From: an uncultured Bacteroidales bacterium
Lineage (GTDB): Bacteria > Bacteroidota > Bacteroidia > Bacteroidales > Paludibacteraceae
Direction: 5' to 3'
DNA length: 64,000 nt
NCBI GenBank assembly: GCA_945921355.1
Contig: CAMEKM010000002.1
Location: forward strand, 40,122 to 104,121
This document shows, in pieces, positions 35,349-42,686 of this stretch. The notes below the pieces were generated by a model. The model saw only the letters and a list, made by a program, of their open reading frames with translations, was not told where the DNA came from and did not search any database. The first letter of the stretch is position 1. Each line of letters starts with the position of its first letter. The position numbers and the translations under genes are program-made.

Positions 35349-38300
35349 TTATCTTAATAGATACTTGTTACCATTTTGAATAATAATACCGCGGTAGGTC
35401 TCATCCACTTGACGACCCATGATGTCGTACATTGGAGCATTGATATCCAATACAGGACGAACTACGTTCTCTACGCTAGTAGGAATAAGCATTGACTTCC
35501 AAATAGCGTAAACTGTACCATCGTAACCTACTGGCAATACGGTCAATTGCTCACCTGTGCCATTATTATTGTTATACCAACCAACAAATGTATCACCATC
35601 TTTCACTGGAGTTGGGATAGTATAAGGTGCACCCTCAATCTTGCTTGGCAACTCAACCTCTACGAGAGTGGTGGTAGTAGTTCCTTCGGTAGCACCATTC
35701 GCTTTTTGGTACGCAGAACCCCATGCTGATGGTTTACCTGCAGTAGAGAAGTCAGGTACGTTGCTTGGGTATGCAGTACGTTTCTCTGCATTGAAGAAGG
35801 TATGAACGCTAAAGCGCCATAGCAATTCACTGTCGATAGTCACACTTTGTGCAGATGCGACAGAGAGGATATAATCACCCAACCATTTGTACTCAGAGCT
35901 TGCATCAGTCATAATTTTCTGAGCTTGAGTCATGAAAGTTGCCACAGCTGTAATAGGTTGATCCGCACGATCCTCGTTGTAGAATGTCTTGTAATAAGCC
36001 TTGAACGCATTCCACAATGAGTCATTGGTTGGAACCTCTACTTCGGTACCAGGAACGGTAGTGGTAACCTCTTTTACTACTTTACCGCCATTGAGTACCC
36101 ATGTTACCTTAGCCTCACGCCAGATAGCGTAAACAGTACCCTTATAACCTACAGGCAATGATTTGAGTGCTGTACCCTCGCCATTAGCATTGTCGTACCA
36201 GCCTACGAATACATAACCATCCTTGGTTGGAGTTGGCAATGTATATGCGCTGCCCTCGATCTTGTTAGGCAATGTTACACTTACCTTACCACCGTTGAGT
36301 TCCCAAGTTACCTCACCCAAAATTTCGTTCCAGATAGCGTAAACGGTACCGTCGTAATAAGCAGGGAGGGTGGTGAGTTTGGTGCCAGTGACAGCATTGG
36401 TGTCGTACCAGCCAAGGAAGTCAGCACCTTCTTTGACAGGTGTTGGGATGGTGTAAGTAGCAGTGATCTTGCTTGGCAATTGTACCTCCACAAGTTCTGT
36501 GCTAGAGCTACTACCACCTTGAGCCTCTTGGTACTTAGGTCCCCATTGCTCAGGTTTACCGGCCTCGGTAAAGTCAGCAGTAACAGGATATTCGGTGTGT
36601 TGTGTGCAATTGAAGAATGCCCACAAGTTCCAACGCCACAAAGCCTCCGTACCCATCTCTTTACCTTGTTTAGTAACTACGTCGTAGATATAGTGACCGA
36701 GCCATGCAAACTCTGACGCTTGATCGAGCATGATTTTCACCTCAGGGTCGAAGCCAGTTGGCCAGAAAGAGGTGAGAGACTCCATATTTTGAGGATAGCG
36801 ACCTGCCTCTGGGTAATATACATTGAAGTAGTTCATGAAGTCTTCCCAAAGTTGTTCGTTGGTAGGCACATCAATAACAGTTACCTCTTGCATGACTTTG
36901 CCGCCATTGAGTTCCCATGTCACTTTGGCTTCGCGCCAAACGGCATATACAACACCTTTGTATCCGATAGGCAATACGGTGAGAGCATTGCCATTACCAT
37001 TAGGGTTCTCATACCAACCTAGGAAGATATATCCCTCTTTGACAGGAGTTGGGATGGTATATGGTGAGCCAGTGATCTCTTTTGGTAAGTTGCCAGCGAC
37101 AGTACCTCCAGCGAGCACCCATTTAACATCCACATTAGCTTCGATCCAGATCGCATAGAGTGTGCCTTTCCATCCAGCAGGGATAGAAGTGATAGAAGTG
37201 CCAGTGCCATTAGGGTTGTCGAACCATCCTACGAAGTCGTATCCCTCCTTAACAGGTGTAGGCAAGGTGTAGGTAGAAGTAACAACGCTTGGCAATGCTG
37301 CGCTAGAGCCCGTAGCTACTTGATAAGCATGTCCCCATGCTTCAGGTTTGCCTGCGGTGGTAAAGTCGGTGCCAGTAGCACCGTGTTGACCAGCTGCCGC
37401 ATTGAAGAAAGCATGTACAGCCCAACGCCAAGCACCTTCGTTGGCATTCGCCATATCGGTAGGCAATGCTACACCTTGAGAAGAAGCCACTGACAAGATA
37501 TAATCACCCAACCACTTGTAGGTAGAAGAAGCATCCGTCATGATCTTTTGCATGTACGCATTGGCAAAAGTGGAAACTTTATCAATGGTTTGCTCTCCAC
37601 GACTGAGACCATAGAAGCTATTGTAGTAAGGCATGAATTCAGCCCAAAGTTCCTCATTGGTAGGCACATTGCCACCAGGTACCATACCGCCATTGAGTTC
37701 CCAGTTAATATCTGGTTCTAAGCCGCCGATATTAGGCTCGGTGCCTTGACCAGGAGTGAGGAAGATCTCAGGATAAACGGTTTTGTCGGCATAGACAGTG
37801 ATAGTGCCTTTGTAGTCTTGGTATCCGCTAGCGTGTACAGAGATGGTGTATGTGCCAGGTTGGAGGTTTTCGAACATGAAGACACCGTTGTAGTTGCCAT
37901 CGGTGGTATAGTAGTCTTGGTTCTTGAGCATGCGAGCTACGTAAGGGTAGCAGTTGCACTTGATGAGTTGACCTTGTGCGTTGCGCAAAACCACCTTGGC
38001 ACCGTTGATAGGTTTGAACGCATCGTATGTACCAGGCATACTTATATAATTCGCGTGTGAGAACATCTCGGTCATACTACGAACATAACCTAGGATGTAA
38101 CCTACTGATTCACCCGCATAACCATAATAATCCATGATACCACGGAAATAGCGTACACCCTCTTGACGGCACCAGTCTGGGTTCAATGCACGGTGACGTG
38201 CTGGACTATAGGTATGGAAGTAACCTTCGGTAAGGTAGCCGTGGACACTATGGTTCAAGGCGCCTAAGGTGTAACCATAGAAACTACTAGATCCACGTAC

Positions 38301-38846
38301 GTTAGGATTGCTAGGAGAGTAATAAGTGGTTGGCTCTGGGCCATTCTTGTCGTCGAAGATCTCGTAAAGACGCATGATGGAGCTGTATGCCATGTCCTCG
38401 CTTGCCCAGTTGGATGGTTCACCATCGTAGCCCTTGTAGATATAGAGTGGATAGTTAGCAAAACTACCTTCTTCGCCAGTAGGACCGGCATTAGAGTGAA
38501 TAGAGATATAGTGGGTTGCTCCCCAATATTCTGCTTCCCAGCCGAGGTCGAGCAATGGTTTGTCAATTGATTCATCACCCCATACATAAGGGTAAGGACC
38601 ATTCTCTGTACGGGACATAAGGGTAGCGAATCCAGCAGCTCGGAGTTTTTCGTTGAGGGCGAAGCCTTTCCAGAGGTTGGTGTTAGATTCCCAGAAACCG
38701 GTGGTATCGCCTACGGCATGGGTAACGGTAGCCATATTGCGGCTCTCTGATCCCCAGTCGCCGTGACCAGGGTTGATATATACACGTTGCGCTTGGGCAG
38801 AGAAGATCAGACCCAACGCAAAGATTGCTAATAAAATGCGTTTCAT
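35349..38846 (-). CDS. secreted N-acetylmuramoyl-L-alanine amidase with InlB-type repeats
   Basis: A 1165-residue exported protein with a signal peptide (1-19). Residues 20-245 are an Amidase_3 domain with predicted zinc ligands His27 (NPGHGD), Glu53 and His117 (SIHSNA) and catalytic Glu207, so it should cleave peptidoglycan stem peptides. A carboxypeptidase-regulatory-like beta domain follows (about 275-365). Five InlB/Listeria-Bacteroides repeats come next, each ending in FVGWYDN...GTVYAIW; repeats 1, 3 and 5 contain an inserted helical module (about 395-513, 660-776, 939-1054), while 2 and 4 do not. The C-terminus YDIMGRQVDETYRGIIIQNG looks like a T9SS-type sorting tail. It is co-transcribed with the TolB-like gene, 9 bases upstream. 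Confidence 0.9.
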   Translation of the reverse strand: MKRILLAIFALGLIFSAQAQRVYINPGHGDWGSESRNMATVTHAVGDTTGFWESNTNLWKGFALNEKLRAAGFATLMSRTENGPYPYVWGDESIDKPLLDLGWEAEYWGATHYISIHSNAGPTGEEGSFANYPLYIYKGYDGEPSNWASEDMAYSSIMRLYEIFDDKNGPEPTTYYSPSNPNVRGSSSFYGYTLGALNHSVHGYLTEGYFHTYSPARHRALNPDWCRQEGVRYFRGIMDYYGYAGESVGYILGYVRSMTEMFSHANYISMPGTYDAFKPINGAKVVLRNAQGQLIKCNCYPYVARMLKNQDYYTTDGNYNGVFMFENLQPGTYTISVHASGYQDYKGTITVYADKTVYPEIFLTPGQGTEPNIGGLEPDINWELNGGMVPGGNVPTNEELWAEFMPYYNSFYGLSRGEQTIDKVSTFANAYMQKIMTDASSTYKWLGDYILSVASSQGVALPTDMANANEGAWRWAVHAFFNAAAGQHGATGTDFTTAGKPEAWGHAYQVATGSSAALPSVVTSTYTLPTPVKEGYDFVGWFDNPNGTGTSITSIPAGWKGTLYAIWIEANVDVKWVLAGGTVAGNLPKEITGSPYTIPTPVKEGYIFLGWYENPNGNGNALTVLPIGYKGVVYAVWREAKVTWELNGGKVMQEVTVIDVPTNEQLWEDFMNYFNVYYPEAGRYPQNMESLTSFWPTGFDPEVKIMLDQASEFAWLGHYIYDVVTKQGKEMGTEALWRWNLWAFFNCTQHTEYPVTADFTEAGKPEQWGPKYQEAQGGSSSSTELVEVQLPSKITATYTIPTPVKEGADFLGWYDTNAVTGTKLTTLPAYYDGTVYAIWNEILGEVTWELNGGKVSVTLPNKIEGSAYTLPTPTKDGYVFVGWYDNANGEGTALKSLPVGYKGTVYAIWREAKVTWVLNGGKVVKEVTTTVPGTEVEVPTNDSLWNAFKAYYKTFYNEDRADQPITAVATFMTQAQKIMTDASSEYKWLGDYILSVASAQSVTIDSELLWRFSVHTFFNAEKRTAYPSNVPDFSTAGKPSAWGSAYQKANGATEGTTTTTLVEVELPSKIEGAPYTIPTPVKDGDTFVGWYNNNNGTGEQLTVLPVGYDGTVYAIWKSMLIPTSVENVVRPVLDINAPMYDIMGRQVDETYRGIIIQNGNKYLLR

Positions 38847-38855
38847 AGTAGTATA

Positions 38856-39695
38856 TTATTTTACGGTCATTAAGAATAATTCACCTTTGGTATTGGTGTA
38901 TGCAATTTTTCCTTCTGCTACGTGAGGGAAGATAGCCATTTGGTTTTTCTCTACTAACACTTGGCTCTTGCCGTCTAAGGTGTAAGCCACGATACCAGAA
39001 GCGGTCACTTGCTCGCCGTTGTCGTCGTAGTCCATAGCCACGAGGGTATTGTTGTCATACCATTGTGGTGCATGGCAGCGAGATGCCACAAAGCGAACAT
39101 TATTGCCATCGATATCACAGATATAGCATCCCTTGCCAGATACACGGTAGATGATGTGCTTGTTATCAGGAGATACTTTTGCATCGATATAACGCTCGTT
39201 GGCGCCGTTAGGAGTAAGCACGATGTTTTTGCCATTGCGTACCAATACAATATGAAGATCGGTGTTGATGGTGATGTCCACTTTAGCAGACTTGTCCACC
39301 ATTTCGGTCATACCGACTTGAGCTTTGGCTTGCATGGTGCGTTGGTTAGACACTAGGCTGTGTTTGTAGATGTTGCTACGGGTGATCTTATTAGCATCGA
39401 TTGTTTTCTCGCGATAGACAATATCCTTGCCGTCTCGGCTGATTTTCACAGCCCAACCAGCACCTACGCCTTCGCTGATTACTTTGCGAGTTTGTGTCGC
39501 TAGATCATAGCGAATCAGCCCCTTGTCATAACTGTCAGTCAGCAGGATATAATCGCCTACAGGGCTGAATCCTGCCACTTTCCACATCTTACCTGCCTCG
39601 GTAGGTAGTTGTTGCGTAGATACCACCTCGAGTATCTGCGCATGAGCTAGCATAGTGAACACACATGCTGCAATAAGTAGAAATGTTTTTTTCAT
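38856..39695 (-). CDS. exported TolB-like beta-propeller protein
   Basis: A 279-residue protein with a signal peptide (MKKTFLLIAACVFTMLAHAQ) and repeated propeller blades of the PD40/TolB type: VGDYILLTDSYDKGLIRYDL, ISRDGKDIVYR, VSPDNKHIIYRVSG, ICDIDGNNVRFV and AEGKIAYTNTKGELF. It is likely periplasmic or surface-associated, with binding partners unknown. It immediately precedes the amidase gene, suggesting a shared cell-wall or surface role. Confidence 0.8.
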   Translation of the reverse strand: MKKTFLLIAACVFTMLAHAQILEVVSTQQLPTEAGKMWKVAGFSPVGDYILLTDSYDKGLIRYDLATQTRKVISEGVGAGWAVKISRDGKDIVYREKTIDANKITRSNIYKHSLVSNQRTMQAKAQVGMTEMVDKSAKVDITINTDLHIVLVRNGKNIVLTPNGANERYIDAKVSPDNKHIIYRVSGKGCYICDIDGNNVRFVASRCHAPQWYDNNTLVAMDYDDNGEQVTASGIVAYTLDGKSQVLVEKNQMAIFPHVAEGKIAYTNTKGELFLMTVK

Positions 39696-39732
39696 TGTAT
39701 TAATGATTTTTTGATTTGTTTTGTTCTAGTTA

Positions 39733-39824
39733 TAGACCACTTCGTTGTTAGACCGCCTGCGACTGTTAGATCGCCCTACGGGCTGTGAGACCCTATGTCT
39801 AGCTTCTAACAGTGAAACGGTCTA
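39733..39824. repeat. 20-bp imperfect inverted repeat between genes
   Basis: The arms at 39733-39752 and 39805-39824 match at 16 of 20 positions in inverted orientation (TAGACC...TGTTAGA). The loop contains a smaller palindrome, GCCCTACGGGC, next to GTTAGA words. It may end the transcript of the truncated gene or be another word-plus-hairpin repeat. Confidence 0.7.
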
Positions 39825-39835
39825 AGATTACCTAA

Positions 39836-40102
39836 TTATAGTATTGCACGCGCGCCCATAAGGTTGTATTTCACACCATCGCGGATGATGAGGATAACAC
39901 CGTTTTCAAGCACTTTGGTTACGGTAGGTTGGTAGTCGTCAACATGGATATTGTTGTCGCTGGTAGGCGTACCCTTCACGATGGCTATCTCCGCACGCTT
40001 AGGCATGTTTTGTGGGTTGTCTATCACGAAGTATCCACGGTTGCCCTGCATGGTTCCGCCCGTGCTGGTAGCCAGTCGGTTGTTAGCCACGAGCATGAAC
40101 AA
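39836..40102 (-). pseudogene. C-terminal fragment of a secreted surface protein
   Basis: An 88-codon remnant that opens at a TTG next to the rubrerythrin copy 2 homology boundary. It reads NNRLATSTGGTMQGNRGYFV, then ends in the tail KVLENGVILIIRDGVKYNLM. The same type of tail closes the BspA-like protein at 62887 (LLRNGQVYILQDGKTYTITG). There is no signal peptide or start region; an in-frame stop lies at 40115-40117 inside the rubrerythrin stop region. The 5' part of the gene has been lost where the duplicate rubrerythrin joins. Confidence 0.7.
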
Positions 40103-40114
40103 GTCCTTAAGTAT

Positions 40115-40651
40115 TTAGAAATTGTTTTGTTGCAATTGGAAGTATGCTTGTGGGTGTTTGCATACAGGGCAAACTTCTGGAGCATCCTGACCAATATACA
40201 AGTGTCCGCAGTTGCGGCATTGCCAAATAGCATCACCATCGCGGCTGAACACCAATTTGTCCTCGATGTTCTTGAGAAGCTTGAGGTAGCGCTCTTCGTG
40301 CGCTTTCTCCACAGCAGCCACGCCTTCCATCATGATTGCAATCTCCTCGAAACCTTCTTCGCGAGCTTCTTGTGCCATACGTGGATACATGTCTGTCCAC
40401 TCTTCGTTCTCACCCATTGCGCCGTCTTTGAGGTTCTCCATAGTAGAACCAATACCGTGAATGAGTTTGAACCACAATTTAGCGTGCTCTTTCTCTTGCG
40501 CAGCGGTCTCCTCGAAGAGAGCAGCTATTTGCTCATAACCATCCTTCTTTGCTTTGCTTGCATAGTAGGTGTACTTGTTGCGAGCTTTAGATTCGCCTGC
40601 AAATGCCTCCCATAGGTTGGCTTCGGTCTTTGTGCCTTTAAGATCTTTCAT
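40115..40651 (-). CDS. rbr: rubrerythrin, copy 2 (recent duplicate)
   Basis: The product is residue-for-residue the same as copy 1 (34429-34965), with the diiron EExxH helices and the C-terminal rubredoxin-like CxxC pairs. The DNA identity spans the whole coding region and continues 11-12 bases past the stop into the first arm of the copy 1 terminator, then breaks off at about 40103; upstream it breaks off at the start codon. It has an independent promoter (40720-40751). Without the full terminator hairpin, transcripts may run into the surface-protein fragment. Confidence 0.96.
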   Translation of the reverse strand: MKDLKGTKTEANLWEAFAGESKARNKYTYYASKAKKDGYEQIAALFEETAAQEKEHAKLWFKLIHGIGSTMENLKDGAMGENEEWTDMYPRMAQEAREEGFEEIAIMMEGVAAVEKAHEERYLKLLKNIEDKLVFSRDGDAIWQCRNCGHLYIGQDAPEVCPVCKHPQAYFQLQQNNF

Positions 40652-40719
40652 TGTTGTTTAAGTTTTAGTTGTTTTAATTTACTCAAAATAGTTCAAAATG
40701 ATTCAATGTTTTCGCGCTG

Positions 40720-40751
40720 CAAAGGTAGTGTTTTTTTGTGATATGTACAAA
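40720..40751 (-). promoter_or_regulatory. promoter for rubrerythrin copy 2
   Basis: Minus strand TTTG (40751-40748), 20 bases with ATATC and a seven-A tract, TACCTTTG (40727-40720), then C. The spacer resembles that of copy 1, although the untranslated regions differ. Confidence 0.8.
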
Positions 40752-40789
40752 TATTTTTATTAAAAATGCGTAAAATTGCAAAATATATG

Positions 40790-40821
40790 TTTGTGTATGT
40801 CAGAAAAAAAGTGTACTTTTG
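40790..40821 (+). promoter_or_regulatory. promoter for recQ
   Basis: TTTG 40790-40793, 20 bases, TACTTTTG 40814-40821, then C. The start codon lies 25 bases downstream. Confidence 0.8.
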
Positions 40822-40846
40822 CACGAAATTTATTGCTTAACAAGAC

Positions 40847-42628
40847 ATGACCGCGCACGAAGCACTAAAAACATATTTTGGCTATGATGATTTCCGACCA
40901 TTGCAGCAGGAAATCGTTCAATCTGTCTTAGACGGTCGCGACACCTTAGCGCTCATGCCTACGGGTGGCGGCAAGAGTCTGTGCTTCCAAGTGCCTACCA
41001 TGGTAATGGATGGACTATGCCTCGTCATCACCCCACTCATTGCCCTAATGAAAGACCAAGTGGAGAATCTCCGCCGTCGCGATATACGTGCAGCAGCCAT
41101 CTACACGGGCATGACCTATGAGCAGCAGAAAGTGGCACTCGACAACTGTCAATGGGGTCCCTACCACTTCCTCTATGTCTCCCCCGAGCGTTTGGAATCA
41201 GCGGAGTTTCGCGAGCGCCTCACCCGCCTACCAATCTGCCTTATCGCTGTGGATGAAGCCCACTGCATCTCGCAATGGGGCTACGACTTCCGTCCGAGTT
41301 ATCTGAAAATTGCGGAGATTAGAGAGGTTATAAGGCGAAAAGGCGATGAGGCGATAAGGCGAGAGGTGCCAATATTGGCACTCACGGCTACGGCGACGCC
41401 CGATGTGGTGGATGACATACAAGAACGGTTATCCTTCCGCGAGAAGAATGTGCTGCGCAAGAGTTTTTTTCGCTCGAACCTTAGTTATGTGGTACGTCAA
41501 ACCAACAAGAAAGCCGATGAGATAGTACACATCTTGAGTAAAGTACCTGGCTCCGCCATTGTCTATGTTCGCAACCGCCAACGCGCACAAGAACTCGCTA
41601 CTTACCTCCAGGAGAAAGGCCTTTCCGCAGACTTCTATCATGCAGGACTCTCCTCCAAAGAGCGCGCTGCCAAACAAGAAGCGTGGAAACGCTACTCCTC
41701 GCCAATATCCAATAGCTCGCAATGCGAGCGTCCAATAGCCCAACGGGCGTCCAATAGCGAAGCGTCCAATATCCGAATAATAGTAGCCACCAACGCTTTC
41801 GGCATGGGCATTGATAAGCCCAATGTGCGAATGGTCATTCACCATGATCTGCCAGATACGATAGAGGCATATTTCCAAGAAGCAGGACGCGCAGGACGCG
41901 ATGAGCAACGTGCCTTTGCCGTATTACTCTACGACCCATCGCAAGACAAAGCCAAAGCCCGCAAACGTGTGGTAGATAACTATCCGCCAGAGGAGTTCCT
42001 GCACACTGTCTATCACAAGACGTGCAACTACCTCGGTGTAGGAGCCGATAGTGGACAAGGAGCGACCTTCTTCCTCGATGTATATGACCTCTGTCAGAAG
42101 ATGCATCTCCCCATACTGACCACCTACTCCGCCCTGCATCTGCTTAGTCAGATGGGCTATTTCTCGTTTGAAGAAGATCAGGAGATACAACCTCGCGTGC
42201 TGATTCGTATGCAACGACGCGAACTTGACAACTATAATCTAACCGATGCACAGATGACACTATTGGAGTCGCTGATGCGAGAATATACAGGCATCTTCAC
42301 TGATTTGCAGTATGTTCATGGTATTGATGACTACACCCACCAACTGCTCGTTTCGCTGGCAGAGAAACGCATCATATCCTACGTATCTCGTACGGTAGCA
42401 AATGTGCTACGGTTGACCGTGAATCGCCAAGGCGAGATTCGTGTGCCAGAGCACTTCTATTCACAACGCAAAGACCACTATGTGGACAAACTAAAAGCAA
42501 TGATAGAATATGCTGATAATCAACAGTATTGTCGTTCACAACTACTATTGTCGTACTTTGGAGAGAATGACGCTGCCACCTGCGGAACATGCGATGTGTG
42601 CCGCGAACAAAAGAAAAATAGTAAGTAA
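40847..42628 (+). CDS. recQ: ATP-dependent DNA helicase RecQ
   Basis: A 593-residue RecQ 3'-5' helicase. Walker A MPTGGGKSLCFQVP lies near residue 38, DEAH near 140, TATATP near 183 and the motif V-VI segment TNAFGMGIDKP, then QEAGRAGRD near 346. The RQC zinc site reads CRSQLLLSYFGE, then CGTCDVC near the end. It ends shortly after the RQC domain and has no HRDC. Two in-frame stretches do not belong to the family: RRKGDEAIRRE (41333-41366) before motif III, and about 24 residues rich in Ser and Asn (41701-41771) between motifs IV and V. Both are encoded by repeat words. Confidence 0.96.
   Translation: MTAHEALKTYFGYDDFRPLQQEIVQSVLDGRDTLALMPTGGGKSLCFQVPTMVMDGLCLVITPLIALMKDQVENLRRRDIRAAAIYTGMTYEQQKVALDNCQWGPYHFLYVSPERLESAEFRERLTRLPICLIAVDEAHCISQWGYDFRPSYLKIAEIREVIRRKGDEAIRREVPILALTATATPDVVDDIQERLSFREKNVLRKSFFRSNLSYVVRQTNKKADEIVHILSKVPGSAIVYVRNRQRAQELATYLQEKGLSADFYHAGLSSKERAAKQEAWKRYSSPISNSSQCERPIAQRASNSEASNIRIIVATNAFGMGIDKPNVRMVIHHDLPDTIEAYFQEAGRAGRDEQRAFAVLLYDPSQDKAKARKRVVDNYPPEEFLHTVYHKTCNYLGVGADSGQGATFFLDVYDLCQKMHLPILTTYSALHLLSQMGYFSFEEDQEIQPRVLIRMQRRELDNYNLTDAQMTLLESLMREYTGIFTDLQYVHGIDDYTHQLLVSLAEKRIISYVSRTVANVLRLTVNRQGEIRVPEHFYSQRKDHYVDKLKAMIEYADNQQYCRSQLLLSYFGENDAATCGTCDVCREQKKNSK
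41333..41366. repeat. GGCGATAA octamer repeat inside recQ
   Basis: Four diverged copies of GGCGATAA are translated in frame just before the TATAT motif. Related copies lie in the ABC-F gene (54661-54699) and in cobW (43541-43577). Confidence 0.8.
41701..41771. repeat. GTCCAATA/hairpin repeat inside recQ
   Basis: CCAATA words alternate with mini-palindromes (GCTCGCAATGCGAGC; CCCAACGGG; GCGAAGC), each followed by GTCCAATA. The block adds about 24 codons without breaking the frame. The same design is seen outside genes at 30591-30658. Confidence 0.85.
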
Positions 42629-42644
42629 CTTATGAGAATTAACC

Positions 42645-42680
42645 AACAAGCGCGAACCATTAAGTTTGCGCTTGTTTATT
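42645..42680. terminator. bidirectional terminator between recQ and the CobW gene
   Basis: AACAAGCGC (42645-42653) and GCGCTTGTT (42668-42676) are exactly complementary, and inner AAC/GTT extends the stem; T-rich sequence follows on the + strand. It lies between the convergent recQ (+) and CobW-family gene (-). Confidence 0.8.
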
Positions 42681-42686
42681 GTTAGG

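Noticed and set aside
39929..40615. Open frame of 228 codons on the + strand, similar to one at 34441-34929
   Set aside because: Both are antisense to the two rubrerythrin copies; the similarity is a by-product of the duplicated rubrerythrin DNA.
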